Source of the DNA: Caballeronia temeraria
Lineage (GTDB): Bacteria; Pseudomonadota; Gammaproteobacteria; Burkholderiales; Burkholderiaceae
Reading direction: 5' to 3'
DNA: 64,000 nt
Assembly (NCBI RefSeq): GCF_001544795.2
Contig: NZ_FCOI02000013.1
Location: 1-64,000 of the forward strand
The notes under the pieces were generated by a model. It saw only the letters and a program-made list of their open reading frames with translations. It was not told the DNA's origin and made no database searches. A program made the translations under genes and the position numbers. Positions 50,268 to 59,407 of this stretch are shown piece by piece. Within the stretch, counting starts at the first letter, position 1. Every line of letters begins with the position of its first letter.

Positions 50268-51278
50268 TCAGCATTCGACGATCGCCTTCACGACGCCTGC
50301 CTTCGGATCGAGCAGCGACGAGAACTGCTCGGGCACATCGCTCAGGTTCAGGCGATGCGTGTTGAGCGCATCGGTCGGCACTTCGCCTTGGCGCATGGCC
50401 GCGAGCACGGTTTCGAAGTCCTCGGGCGTCGCGTTGCGGCTCGCGAGCAGCGTCGCTTCGCGCTTGTGGAACTCGGGATCGGCGAACGAAATGCGATCCG
50501 GCACGATCGATACCAGCACGTACTTGCCGCCGTGCGCGATGAACTCGAAGCCGCGTTCCATCGCGCGGGAATTGCCGGTGGCGTCGAAGACCACATCGAA
50601 GAATTCGCCGTTCGTGAGCGTCGACAGTTCTTCCTTGTCGCGTTCGCCGATCTGCACGGTCGCATCCACCTTCAGTTCGCGCTTGCAGAACGCGAGGCGG
50701 TCTTCGCGGGTGTCGAGCGCGGTGACGTTCGCGCCGCGCAGCCGCGAAAACGTGATGGCCGCCATGCCGATCGGACCCGTGCCCACGACCAGCACGCGCT
50801 GTCCCGGCTGCACGTCCGCGCGACGCACGGCGTGCGCGCCGATCGCGAGAAATTCGATCATCGCGGCCTGATCGAGCGTGACGCCTTCGGCCTTATGGAC
50901 GAATTGCGCGGGCAGATTCAGATATTCGGTGAACGCGCCGTCGCGATGCACGCCGAGCACCTGGATGTTCACGCAGCAGTTGGTCTTGCCCTGACGGCAC
51001 GCGATGCACTTGCCGCACGACAGATACGGCATCACGTAGACGGTGTCGCCGGCTTTCAGGCCGCTCGACGCGTCCGCTTCCTCGATCACGCCCGACAGCT
51101 CATGGCCCATCACGCGCGGATACGAGAGATAAGGCTGATTGCCGGTGAAGATGTGCAGATCGGTGCCGCACACGCCGACGCGCTTCACGCGCAGCAGCAC
51201 TTCGTTGTCGCCCCGTTGCGGCTTCTCGCGTTGTTCGGCTTTCAGGGTTCCGGGCGTTTCGCAGATGACGGTCAGCAT
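50268..51278 (-). CDS. zinc-dependent alcohol dehydrogenase, sugar-acid/polyol type
   Basis: A 336-residue medium-chain dehydrogenase. Catalytic zinc ligands are Cys in GVCGTDLHIF and His-Glu in VMGHELSGV; the structural zinc site is CGKCIACRQGKTNCC. The NAD-binding motif is VLVVGTGPIGMAAI. It resembles the LgoD/sorbitol dehydrogenase-like group that oxidises L-galactonate, L-gulonate and similar polyols. Two GntR-like operators upstream support a role in sugar-acid use. It is divergent from the sirtuin gene. Confidence 0.88.
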   Translation of the reverse strand: MLTVICETPGTLKAEQREKPQRGDNEVLLRVKRVGVCGTDLHIFTGNQPYLSYPRVMGHELSGVIEEADASSGLKAGDTVYVMPYLSCGKCIACRQGKTNCCVNIQVLGVHRDGAFTEYLNLPAQFVHKAEGVTLDQAAMIEFLAIGAHAVRRADVQPGQRVLVVGTGPIGMAAITFSRLRGANVTALDTREDRLAFCKRELKVDATVQIGERDKEELSTLTNGEFFDVVFDATGNSRAMERGFEFIAHGGKYVLVSIVPDRISFADPEFHKREATLLASRNATPEDFETVLAAMRQGEVPTDALNTHRLNLSDVPEQFSSLLDPKAGVVKAIVEC

Positions 51279-51339
51279 GCTGGATGTCTCGATATGTCGT
51301 TGGAGTGGGGCGTTCGACAATCTAACGACGCGCGCCGAT

Positions 51340-51380
51340 TTGGTCAAGCCAATTTCAATATCAAAAAAGTGGTAAGGCCA
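51340..51380 (-). promoter_or_regulatory. two GntR-like operators upstream of the alcohol dehydrogenase
   Basis: TTGGTCAAGCCAA (51340-51352) and TGGTAAGGCCA (51370-51380) are related dyads of the TGGT-N(2-4)-(A/G)CCA type known for FadR-subfamily GntR repressors such as LldR. Their centres are about 29 bp apart, near three helical turns, and they lie 62-102 bp before the start codon in an AT-richer stretch. Confidence 0.5.
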
Positions 51381-51460
51381 GAATCGCGGCCAGCGGCGCA
51401 TCCGGTTTCGCCTTATATTTCCACAGAGCGCATCGCTCGGACACGCGAAAAAGGTGGCAT

Positions 51461-52291
51461 GTGCAGCAGCTTCATGAATTCGTCGAACGGCATCCGCGGC
51501 TTTTCGTGCTGTCGGGTGCGGGCATCAGCACGGAATCGGGGATTCCGTGTTATCGCGATCGCGAGGGCCAGCGCACGGGCCGCGCGCCCATTCTGCTGAA
51601 GGATTTCCTCGGCTCCGATTACGCGCGCCGGCGCTACTGGGCGCGCAGTCTGATCGGCTGGCCGGTCGTGCAGAACGCCCAGCCGAACGCCGCGCATCAC
51701 GCGTTGCGGGCGCTGGCCGCACGTTCGCGGGTGCATCGGCTCGTCACGCAAAATGTCGACGGCCTGCACACGCGCGCCGGCAATCCCGATGTGATCGAGC
51801 TGCACGGCAATATCGGGCGGGTGCGTTGCATCGAATGCGGCGAGCGGCATGCGCGCGCGGCGGTGCAGCGCATGCTGGAAGCGGCGAATCCGGATTTCGC
51901 CGGCTATACGGCGCCCGCGGTGCCGGACGGCGATGCGCACATCGAAGATCTCGATTTCGCCTCGTTCGACGTGCCCGGCTGCACGCGCTGCGGCGGCGTG
52001 CTCAAGCCCGACGTGGTGTTCTTCGGCGAGAGCGTGCCGCGCGCACTCGTCGACGACGCCGCGCGCTCGCTCGAAGCCGCCGACGCGATGCTCGTCGTCG
52101 GCTCGTCGCTGATGGTGTATTCGGGCTATCGCTTTTGCGAGTGGGCGGCGAAGAGCGGCAAGCCGATCGCGGCGATCAATATCGGCAAGACACGCGCCGA
52201 TGCGCTCCTCGCGCTCAAAGTCGAAGCGCCGTGCTCGGACGCGCTCGAACGCCTGATCGAGCGTCTCGACGCGCGGCCGGTGGCGAACTAG
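51461..52291 (+). CDS. Sir2 family NAD-dependent protein deacylase
   Basis: A 276-residue sirtuin starting at GTG 51461 with AAGGTGG upstream. The NAD-binding motif GAGISTESGIPCYRD, the TQNVDGLHTRAG motif, the catalytic His in VIELHGNIGRV and the zinc cysteines CIECG and CTRCGG are all present, followed by LKPDVVFFGESVP. The pattern with GIPCYRDREG and no Tyr/Arg of the CobB pair suggests class II (SIRT4-like), common in Proteobacteria. Confidence 0.93.
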   Translation: MQQLHEFVERHPRLFVLSGAGISTESGIPCYRDREGQRTGRAPILLKDFLGSDYARRRYWARSLIGWPVVQNAQPNAAHHALRALAARSRVHRLVTQNVDGLHTRAGNPDVIELHGNIGRVRCIECGERHARAAVQRMLEAANPDFAGYTAPAVPDGDAHIEDLDFASFDVPGCTRCGGVLKPDVVFFGESVPRALVDDAARSLEAADAMLVVGSSLMVYSGYRFCEWAAKSGKPIAAINIGKTRADALLALKVEAPCSDALERLIERLDARPVAN

Positions 52292-52294
52292 CGC

Positions 52295-53551
52295 TCAAAC
52301 CGCCTCGCGCGACAACGCCGCGATGCCTTCGAGCAGGCGCTCGGCATCCGACATGCGCGAAAACAGCGCGGGCGTCACGCGCACGACTTCGCCCGCGTCG
52401 GGGCCGGGCCGCGTCACCGTGAACACGCCGAAGCGATCGCGCAACGCCGCGACGATCGCATCGCAGCCTTCTTTCGTCGCGCGCCCGTTCAGGCGGAATG
52501 CGGTGATGCCGGCGGTCATCGACGGATCGTCCGGCGTCATGATCTGCACGCCGCGGAGCTCGCGCGCCGGTTTCGCCCACGCGTCGCGCAACGCACGCAA
52601 GCGCGCCTCCTTGGCCTTCGCGCCGATGCGCAGATGCACGTCCAGGGCCGAGGGCAGCGTGAACCACGCGGCGAAGTTCGGCGAGCCGGTGTGCACGCGC
52701 GCGCGGATATCGTCGGCGGGCCAGGTGCGGTCGCCGAGATACGGATCGATCGACGCGACATGCCCGCGCCGGATATAGATCGCGCCGCAGCCGAGCGGCG
52801 CGCCGATCCACTTGTGCAGATTGAGCGCGGCGAACGGCGCGTTCAGGTCGGGCACGTCGAAATCGAGTTGACCCCAGGAATGCGCGGCATCGACGATCAC
52901 GTCCGCGCCGGCTTCTTTCGCCATCGCCGAAATCTCCGCGACGGGGATCACGAGTCCCGTCGCGAAGCACACGTGCGAAGTGAGCACGAGGCGGGTGCGC
53001 GGATGCGCGCGTAACGCTTCGGCATAGGTTTCCAGGACCGTCTCGCGCGTCGCCGGCTCGGGCATCACGATGCGCACCGGCGTGACGCCGCGCCGCTCGC
53101 GCAGCCATTCCATCGCGTCCTTGCCGCACGGATAGTCGAGATCGCTGTACAGCACGGTATCGCCCGGCGTGAGGCGGTTGTATCCGCTGATGAGCGCGAG
53201 CAGCGCTTCCGTTGCGTTGCGCGTCAGCTCGATTTCCTCGACCGCGCAGCCCATTTCCTTCGCGACGCGCTCGCGCAAGCCCTGATACAGCGACATCAGA
53301 TGCGGGCGAATGAGGAGCGTCGTCTCGCGATTCACGCGCTCGGTCCAGTAGTGGAACATCGCCTTGACCGGCTCGGTCATCGCGCCCCAGAAGCCGTTCT
53401 CCAGATTGATCAGCGCGTCGGACTGACGCCACAGGCCGCGCACCGCGTCCCAGTAGGTTTTGTTCGTGGCGAGAGCGGTCGTGGGCGTCGGCGGAAGCGT
53501 CGAGAGTGCGGCTTCGAATTCGGGCGTGCGGTGATCGAGCATGTCGGGCAT
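52295..53551 (-). CDS. class V aminotransferase, isopenicillin-N-epimerase-like
   Basis: A 418-residue PLP enzyme if started at ATG 53551; ATG 53542 and ATGs 54 or more bases further out are alternatives since no clear ribosome site is present. The PLP lysine is in LNLHKWIGAPLGCGAIY, the preceding Asp in VIVDAAHSWGQLDFDV, and FATGLVIPVAEISAMAKEAGA is the usual class V segment. Members with this layout include isopenicillin N epimerase, cysteine desulfurase-like and ergothioneine EgtE-type lyases. No partner gene fixes the reaction. It converges on the sirtuin gene with three bases between. Confidence 0.85.
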   Translation of the reverse strand: MPDMLDHRTPEFEAALSTLPPTPTTALATNKTYWDAVRGLWRQSDALINLENGFWGAMTEPVKAMFHYWTERVNRETTLLIRPHLMSLYQGLRERVAKEMGCAVEEIELTRNATEALLALISGYNRLTPGDTVLYSDLDYPCGKDAMEWLRERRGVTPVRIVMPEPATRETVLETYAEALRAHPRTRLVLTSHVCFATGLVIPVAEISAMAKEAGADVIVDAAHSWGQLDFDVPDLNAPFAALNLHKWIGAPLGCGAIYIRRGHVASIDPYLGDRTWPADDIRARVHTGSPNFAAWFTLPSALDVHLRIGAKAKEARLRALRDAWAKPARELRGVQIMTPDDPSMTAGITAFRLNGRATKEGCDAIVAALRDRFGVFTVTRPGPDAGEVVRVTPALFSRMSDAERLLEGIAALSREAV

Positions 53552-53817
53552 CGAGAATTGGAAGTTCGTTGAAAGAAAGTGAAATGTCGTTCTAATTTCG
53601 GCCATCTGCATGGTAACGGGATTACCGGGCGAGATAGACAAAACTCAGACTATTTGCGTCGTGCGCCCTTCAGACGAAACACGGCGGGCCGTAATCTGCA
53701 GGAAGAGCGCCGCGCACACAGTGCGATCAAACGTTAGCGCGCGCGGTGAAGTATGCCGCGCGAAGCGATCGGATGGCGCCGTATGTCCCCCGAACGGACC
53801 CTGAGAGAACCCAAAAA

Positions 53818-55503
53818 ATGAATCTCAAAAACATCACGATCAAGAACCGGTTGATCACAGGCTTCGGCATTCTGGCGCTGCTGGTCGTGCTGGTGGCGGG
53901 CATGTCGCTGCATGCGCTGTCCGCCGCGACGGACGGCTTCGCGAACTACGTGAACGGTATTAACGCGCGGGCCGATGTGGCCAGTCAGATCCGCACCGCC
54001 GTCGACCGCCGCGCGATCGCCGCGCGCAATCTCGTGCTCGTCACGAAGCCTCAGGACATTGAACTCGAAAAAGCCGATGTCACGCGCGCGCACGAAGACG
54101 TGCAGGCGCGTCTGAAGCGACTCAACGACATGCTCGCCGCCGCGACCGACACGAGCGAGAAGGCGAAAAACCTCGCCGCCGAGATGATGCGCGTGGAGGC
54201 GCTGTACGGGCCGGTCGCGACGAACATCGTCGGGCTGGCGCTCGCGGGCAAGCACGAGGAGGCGGTGCAGGCGCTCGATGAACAGTGCCGTCCGCTGCTC
54301 GCGCAACTCGTCAAGGCCACCGACGACTACGCGACCTACACCGCGACGCGCCGCGACGCAATCGTGCGCGCCGATCAGGCGAGCTACGAGACGCAGCGCA
54401 ACGTGCTGATCGCGCTGTGCGCGGCGGCGGCGCTCTTCGCGGTGATTGGCGGCGTGATGGTCACGCGTTCGATCACGACGCCGATCGGCGAGGCGGTGGG
54501 CATCGCGCAGACGGTGGCGCGCGGCGATCTGACGAGCCGCATCGTCGCAAATACGAAGGACGAAACCGGCGATCTGCTGCGCGCGCTCGCGACGATGAAC
54601 GCGCGCCTCACGGAAGTCGTGAGCCGCGTGCGCGAAAGCAGCGGCGCGGTCGGCGGCGCGGCGAAGGAGCTCGCGACCGGCAACGCCGATCTGAGCCAGC
54701 GCACCGAAGAGCAGGCCGCTTCGCTGCAGGAAACGGCGGCGAGCATGGAGGAGCTGACGTCGACCGTGCGTCAGAACGCAGAGAATGCGCAGCAGGCGAG
54801 CTCGCTGGCATCGAATGCGTCGGATATCGCGAAGAAGGGCAGCGATGTCGTCGGCCGCGTGGTCGGCACGATGAACGGCATCAGCGACAGCTCGGACAAG
54901 ATCGCGGAGATCACGGGGATCATCGAGGGCATCGCGTTCCAGACCAACATTCTCGCGCTCAACGCGGCGGTGGAAGCGGCGCGCGCGGGCGAGCAGGGCC
55001 GCGGCTTCGCGGTCGTCGCGAGCGAAGTGCGCAGCCTCGCGCAGCGCTCGTCGACGGCGGCGAAGGAAATCAAGGAACTGATCGCGGATTCCACCGCCAA
55101 GGTGCGCGACGGTTCGCTGCTGGCGGGCGAAGCAGGCACGACGATGGCCGAAGTGACCCAGGCCGTCGCGCGCGTGACGGACATCATGCAGGAGATCGCG
55201 GCGGCGTCGACGGAACAGGGACGCGGCATCGAGCAGGTGAATCTCGCGATCACGCAGATGGACGAAGTCACGCAACAGAACGCCGCGCTCGTGGAAGAAG
55301 CGGCGGCCGCGGCGACATCGCTCGAGGAGCAGGGCCGCAGGCTCAACGAAGCCGTCGCGTTCTTCACGACGGAAGGCGCGCCGGCTACGTTCACGCAGGC
55401 CGCGCCGCGCGTCGCGCGCGCGCCGGTTGCGAAGCCAGCGGCGCGCATCGCTCAGGCGCCGGTTGCGAAGCCCGCCAGCGCCGATGGCTGGAGCACCTTC
55501 TGA
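53818..55503 (+). CDS. methyl-accepting chemotaxis protein
   Basis: A 561-residue receptor from ATG 53818 behind GAGAGAAC. It has a first membrane helix ([20 protein letters not shown]), a ~150-residue four-helix-bundle periplasmic domain, a second helix ([21 protein letters not shown]), a HAMP domain, and the conserved signalling tip with [20 protein letters not shown] and [18 protein letters not shown]. The tail has duplicated APVAKPA units and ends in DGWSTF, similar in place and composition to the NWETF-type CheR tether. The ligand is unknown. Confidence 0.95.
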   Translation: MNLKNITIKNRLITGFGILALLVVLVAGMSLHALSAATDGFANYVNGINARADVASQIRTAVDRRAIAARNLVLVTKPQDIELEKADVTRAHEDVQARLKRLNDMLAAATDTSEKAKNLAAEMMRVEALYGPVATNIVGLALAGKHEEAVQALDEQCRPLLAQLVKATDDYATYTATRRDAIVRADQASYETQRNVLIALCAAAALFAVIGGVMVTRSITTPIGEAVGIAQTVARGDLTSRIVANTKDETGDLLRALATMNARLTEVVSRVRESSGAVGGAAKELATGNADLSQRTEEQAASLQETAASMEELTSTVRQNAENAQQASSLASNASDIAKKGSDVVGRVVGTMNGISDSSDKIAEITGIIEGIAFQTNILALNAAVEAARAGEQGRGFAVVASEVRSLAQRSSTAAKEIKELIADSTAKVRDGSLLAGEAGTTMAEVTQAVARVTDIMQEIAAASTEQGRGIEQVNLAITQMDEVTQQNAALVEEAAAAATSLEEQGRRLNEAVAFFTTEGAPATFTQAAPRVARAPVAKPAARIAQAPVAKPASADGWSTF

Positions 55504-55510
55504 CGCCGTT

Positions 55511-56506
55511 TCAGGCGTTCACGTCGACGATCACGCGTCCCTTCACTTCGCCGCGCAGCAAACGCGCGGGGAGCTCGGGCGCATCGGCGAGCGGGATGGC
55601 CGTCGCGACGCTTTCGATGGTCGCGACCGGCACTTCATCGGCGATTGCCTGCCACGCCGCGATGCGCCGCTCGCGCGGCACGTAGACGCTGTCCACGCCC
55701 AGAAGGGCGATGCCGCGCAGGATGAACGGCGCGACCGTCGCCGGGAAATCCATGCCTTGCGCGAGGCCGCACGCGGCGACCGCGCCGCCGTAGCGCAGGC
55801 TCGCGCAGACGTTCGCGAGCGTGTGGCTGCCGACGCAATCGACCGCCGCCGCCCAGCGCTCTTTCTGCAACGGCTTGCCCGGCTCGGAGAGCGTCGCGCG
55901 CTCGACGATATCCGCCGCGCCCAGCTCGCGCAGCCGCGCGGCTTCCTCGGGCCGGCCGGTCGACGCAATCACGCGATAGCCGCGCTTCGCCAGAATCGCC
56001 ACCGCGAAGCTGCCGACGCCGCCGTTCGCGCCCGTCACGAGGACGTCGCCGTCTTTCGGTCCGATGCCGTGCTTTTCCAGCGCCTGCGCGCAGAGCATCG
56101 CGGTGTAGCCCGCGGTGCCGACGGCCATCGCCTGGCGCGTCGTGATCTGCGCGGGCAGCGCGATCAGATGGTCGCCCGGCACGCGCGCTTTCTGCGCGAG
56201 CCCGCCCCAGTGCGTTTCGCCGGCGCCCCAGCCGTTCATCACGACCTTGTCGCCCGGCTTGAATTGCGGATGCGAACTCGTTTCGACGACGCCCGCGAAA
56301 TCGATGCCCGGCACCATCGGCCAGGTGCGCACGACCGGCGCTTGGCCGGTGATCGCGAGCCCGTCCTTGTAATTGAGCGTGGAGAATTCGACGCGCACGA
56401 GCACGTCGCCGCCATCGGCGGAAGCAGTCAGGCGGGCTTCGTCGATCGACTGAATGGACGCAACCGTGCGGTCGTCCTGTTTGTCGAGCATGAGGGCTTT
56501 GAACAT
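55511..56506 (-). CDS. acuI: acryloyl-CoA reductase-like quinone oxidoreductase (AcuI/YhdH)
   Basis: A 331-residue medium-chain reductase starting at ATG 56506 with GGAG seven bases upstream. FKALMLDKQDDRTVASIQSIDE opens the AcuI/YhdH family; STLNYKDGLAITGQAPVVRTWPMVPGIDFAG (region) and the NADPH motif TGANGGVGSFAVAILAKRG follow. AcuI reduces acryloyl-CoA to propionyl-CoA and removes this toxic intermediate. No zinc ligands are present, as expected. It is a single gene. Confidence 0.9.
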   Translation of the reverse strand: MFKALMLDKQDDRTVASIQSIDEARLTASADGGDVLVRVEFSTLNYKDGLAITGQAPVVRTWPMVPGIDFAGVVETSSHPQFKPGDKVVMNGWGAGETHWGGLAQKARVPGDHLIALPAQITTRQAMAVGTAGYTAMLCAQALEKHGIGPKDGDVLVTGANGGVGSFAVAILAKRGYRVIASTGRPEEAARLRELGAADIVERATLSEPGKPLQKERWAAAVDCVGSHTLANVCASLRYGGAVAACGLAQGMDFPATVAPFILRGIALLGVDSVYVPRERRIAAWQAIADEVPVATIESVATAIPLADAPELPARLLRGEVKGRVIVDVNA

Positions 56507-56570
56507 CGGCGGCTCCATCGGGAAATCGAGCGAGGCGGCGCGCGGCCGCCCCGGCTTGCCAGTCAGCGAA

Positions 56571-57008
56571 TCAATGATGCTCGAACTGCGCGCGCGGAAT
56601 CGGCGTGGCCTTCACCTTGTTGTACTGGAACTCGGGCAGCGCCTTGATCGCGTCCTTGGTCGCGCCCGCGAGCACGAACTTGCCGTCCTTCACGTCGAGT
56701 TGATCGATCGGAATCGCGACATCGTGATGCGCCACGCCGAGGAACTTGTTCGCCGCGATGATCGCGAACGACACGGACTTGTCCGGCGCGACGATGATGT
56801 CGTTGATCACGCCGACGCGCTGCCCCTGATCGTTCACGACGGGCTTGTTGAGCACGGATTTCTTGATGCTCCAGCCGTCGATGATGGCAGTCGAGACTTC
56901 GACCGATACGCCGAGCGGCTGCGTGCCCGCGACCTGGGCAAACGATGCCGTGGAAGTCAGCCCAAGCGCCGACGATGCAACGAGCAGTGCCACGATTTTT
57001 GATTTCAT
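56571..57008 (-). CDS. exported PRC-barrel domain protein
   Basis: A 145-residue protein with a signal peptide (VALLVASSALGLTSTASFA). The PRC-barrel is seen in SIKKSVLNKPVVNDQGQRVGVINDIIVAPDKSVSFAII (region) followed by HHDVAIPIDQLDVKDGKFVLAGA. Periplasmic PRC-barrel proteins of this size are common in Burkholderia and are poorly known. It is a single gene with its own upstream region; a sensory or scaffolding role is possible. Confidence 0.88.
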   Translation of the reverse strand: MKSKIVALLVASSALGLTSTASFAQVAGTQPLGVSVEVSTAIIDGWSIKKSVLNKPVVNDQGQRVGVINDIIVAPDKSVSFAIIAANKFLGVAHHDVAIPIDQLDVKDGKFVLAGATKDAIKALPEFQYNKVKATPIPRAQFEHH

Positions 57009-57156
57009 TGGTTCGATTCCTCAAAGGATTGGGGTCAACCGGTTCAATGGAAATGCGCGATTCAAGCTTCCAGCGCGGTAGAAGTTTGAACGTTAATCGT
57101 GAATTTTGCAGGAACGGTGTCGCCGCGTAGCGCACGCACTGCAATAGTGCGAACGT

Positions 57157-57372
57157 TCAGCGCGACAACCGCGTGAGCGCGGCGCCTTTGTGAACGGCGC
57201 GCTTGCCGCTTTTGTCGCTTTCCACTTCGAAATGCGGATCGTCCTGGGAGGCGTTGACCGTGTGGCCGTCGAGCGTCGTGCGCTCGGTGACGATGCGCAC
57301 GATGCGACCGGTCGTCTCGCCTTGCGGCGTGTTCCAGCGGACGTGATCGTGCAGCTTGAAGGATTGGCTCAT
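57157..57372 (-). CDS. DUF2945 (Tudor-like) small protein
   Basis: A 71-residue protein, MSQSFKLHDHVRWNTPQGET at the start, then GRIVRIVTERTTLDGHTVNA, DPHFEVESDKSGKRAVHKGAAL. This matches the DUF2945 or hypervirulence-associated Tudor-domain family, in which a compact beta-barrel is followed by a Lys-rich loop. The function is not established. It lies 55 bp downstream of the DUF1810 gene on the same strand. Confidence 0.85.
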   Translation of the reverse strand: MSQSFKLHDHVRWNTPQGETTGRIVRIVTERTTLDGHTVNASQDDPHFEVESDKSGKRAVHKGAALTRLSR

Positions 57373-57427
57373 GGCGACGGCTCCCGGAGAAACGTGGACG
57401 TTTCCCGAAGCGCAACGGCCATGCCCG

Positions 57428-57850
57428 TCATTTCAGACGATCGAGCGTCGCGTCGTCGGGTTGGCCACCGAAATAGCGGCGCAGCGCTTCGCGGAAGACG
57501 TCCGGATCGTCGGCGGTTTGAGCGAAGAGTGTCATCGACGAATGAAATTTCATGTCGTCCGGATAGCCGAAAATCCGGTCGACGCCGCGTCCCTCGATGC
57601 CGTTGACGATGCGCGTCAGCTCGACGAGCCGCGCGCCCAGCACGGGATGCGCGAGATAGGCGCGGGCCCCGTCGCGCGATGAAATCGCGTAGTGCTGCGC
57701 CATGGCGCTGTGCCCGAGACCGGCGATCTGCGGAAAGACGAACCACATCCAGTGCGTGCGCTTGTGGCCGGCGCTGAGTTCGGCGCGCACATCGTCGATG
57801 ACACTTTCCTGTGCATCGACAAAACGTTGCAGGTTGTAGGGATCGCTCAT
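57428..57850 (-). CDS. DUF1810 family protein
   Basis: A 140-residue protein. YNLQRFVDAQESVIDDVRAELSAGHKRTHWMWFVFPQIAGLGHSAMAQHYAI (region) is the family signature, with the conserved HWMWFVFPQ core, and ends with REALRRYFGGQPDDATLDRL. The family is common in Proteobacteria and of unknown function. It starts nine bases after the aldo/keto reductase gene, so the two are translated from one mRNA. Confidence 0.92.
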   Translation of the reverse strand: MSDPYNLQRFVDAQESVIDDVRAELSAGHKRTHWMWFVFPQIAGLGHSAMAQHYAISSRDGARAYLAHPVLGARLVELTRIVNGIEGRGVDRIFGYPDDMKFHSSMTLFAQTADDPDVFREALRRYFGGQPDDATLDRLK

Positions 57851-57859
57851 GTTGGCTCC

Positions 57860-58777
57860 TTACGCGAGGGCATCGGCGATGCGCTTTCTCATGGCCGCAT
57901 CCGGATATGCGCCGATGCCCGCGTGCGCGTTGTCGATCATGTATTCGCGCCGTCCGGTGCCGGGAATCACGCATGTCACGGCCGGATGGCCCAGCACGAA
58001 TTTGAGCAGGAGCTGTGCCCACGACGTGCAGCCGATATCCTGCGCGACATCCGGCAACGGGCGGTTGCGCAGACTCGCGAGCAGCGAGCCGCCGCCGAAC
58101 GGCTGATTCACGATCACCGCGACGCCGCGCTCGGCGGCGAGCGGCAGAAGGCGCGCTTCGGCGTCGCGGTCGTTGGCGGCGTAGTTGATCTGCACGAAGT
58201 CGATGCGTTCCGAGCGCAGCACCGCCTCGACCTGCGGGAACGCGCTCGACGTGTAATGCGTCACGCCGATGTAGCGCACTTTTCCGGCGGCTTTCCACTC
58301 GCGCAGCGTGGCGAGATGCGTGCGCCAGTCGAGCAGATTGTGAATCTGCATCAGGTCGATGCGATCCGTTTGCCACAAGCGCAGCGATTGCTCCATCTGG
58401 GCGATGCCGGCCTCGCGTCCGTCGGTCCAGACTTTCGTCGCGATGAAAGCCTTGTCGCGCGTGTGCGATTGCGCGAGCAGCGCACCGGCGACGGCTTCGG
58501 ACGAGCCGTACATCGGCGATGAATCGATCACGGACCCGCCCGCCGCGAACAGCACGCGCAGGACGTCGGCGAGCTCGCGGCGGCGGGCGGGATCGTCGCC
58601 CGCGTCGAAGGTGCGCCAGGTGCCGCAGCCGATGACGGGCAAGGGCTCTTTCGTCGAGGGGATGGGGCGGGTATGCATGGGCGGCGAGGCGGAATCGGCG
58701 GCGTGCGCGATGCGATCGCTTTGCGCGGCAAGTGCGGCCGCGGCGGAGAGCTGAAGGAAGGCGCGGCGCGTGGTCAT
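57860..58777 (-). CDS. aldo/keto reductase with Tat-type signal
   Basis: A 305-residue protein from ATG 58777. The twin-arginine start MTTRRAFLQLSAAAALAAQS suggests folded export to the periplasm, unusual for this cytosolic family. The AKR barrel follows: VIDSSPMYGSSEAVAGALL with the catalytic Asp and Tyr, FIATKVWTDGR with Lys, DLMQIHNLLDWRTHL with His, and PAVTCVIPGTGRREYMIDN. The ribosome site is weak. It is the first gene of a unit with the DUF1810 gene. Confidence 0.87.
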   Translation of the reverse strand: MTTRRAFLQLSAAAALAAQSDRIAHAADSASPPMHTRPIPSTKEPLPVIGCGTWRTFDAGDDPARRRELADVLRVLFAAGGSVIDSSPMYGSSEAVAGALLAQSHTRDKAFIATKVWTDGREAGIAQMEQSLRLWQTDRIDLMQIHNLLDWRTHLATLREWKAAGKVRYIGVTHYTSSAFPQVEAVLRSERIDFVQINYAANDRDAEARLLPLAAERGVAVIVNQPFGGGSLLASLRNRPLPDVAQDIGCTSWAQLLLKFVLGHPAVTCVIPGTGRREYMIDNAHAGIGAYPDAAMRKRIADALA

Positions 58778-59407
58778 CGGGAGAATGGATGTGAGCGGGA
58801 GGATTCTGCAATGATAGGAAACATGGGGGAATCCTTCTTGAGCCAACGGAATCCATTGCGTTATTGCGCACATGAGCCAGAGGCGAAGCTCGAAGTAAGG
58901 CCATATGCTGGAGTGGGATATTCAACCCCGAATAAAATCGCCACGAAAATCAGCGCTGATTGAACATCGATGAAAGACTTGCTTGTGCGTTTCCGCCAAG
59001 GATTATCGAGCCGAAATAGAAACGCGCCTGCTTTGCGGGAGAAAATGAAAAGGGAGTTCCAGTTTTGCTGAAACTCCCTGAAAGTCTCCGTTCACACGGA
59101 GGAACTCTGGAATCAGACGACTCTATCGAGTGTCTTAGTGGTCTATCTCCAACGGTTGGAGTAAAAGACTGCTATTAAGCACCGATTCCGCGCTCAAGTC
59201 GGCCCGCAACGCTAACACTCAATGACTCGCCAGAAAAGGTCAGCACTGTTTAGGACAATTTCCGATTTCGAAACCCACGATCGCACAAAGCCCTCTTCAA
59301 TCCAGCGCTCCGCGCGTCTACCCTGAAGTTACTTTTTTTTGCGCTTGCGCTGCGTCGGGCTACTAACATACCGCTTCTCGCCTGCAGCCTTACGACAAAC
59401 TACCAGC
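58778..59407. other. 630-bp low-GC gap with hairpin array
   Basis: No supported gene; the short ORFs lack ribosome sites. The base composition is clearly more AT-rich than the flanks. Four consecutive hairpins lie at 59051-59161 (described as a separate feature). A run of eight T at 59332-59339 precedes the GT9-like gene but has no hairpin before it. Confidence 0.5.
59051..59161. ncRNA. candidate structured RNA: four successive hairpins
   Basis: Hairpins in order: AGGGAGTT-c-CAG with CTG-a-AACTCCCT (59051-59079, 11 bp, one mismatch); CTCCGT/ACGGAG (59086-59101); AGAC-g-ACTC with GAGTGTCT (59115-59135, one bulge); CTCCAA/TTGGAG (59147-59161). Four stems within 111 bases of non-coding, AT-richer DNA are unlikely to be chance. 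Strand and promoter are not known. Confidence 0.35.

Noticed and set aside
58673-58963. 96-codon ORF upstream of the hairpin array
   Set aside because: It begins antisense to the Tat segment of the aldo/keto reductase gene and continues into non-coding DNA with no ribosome site and no motif.
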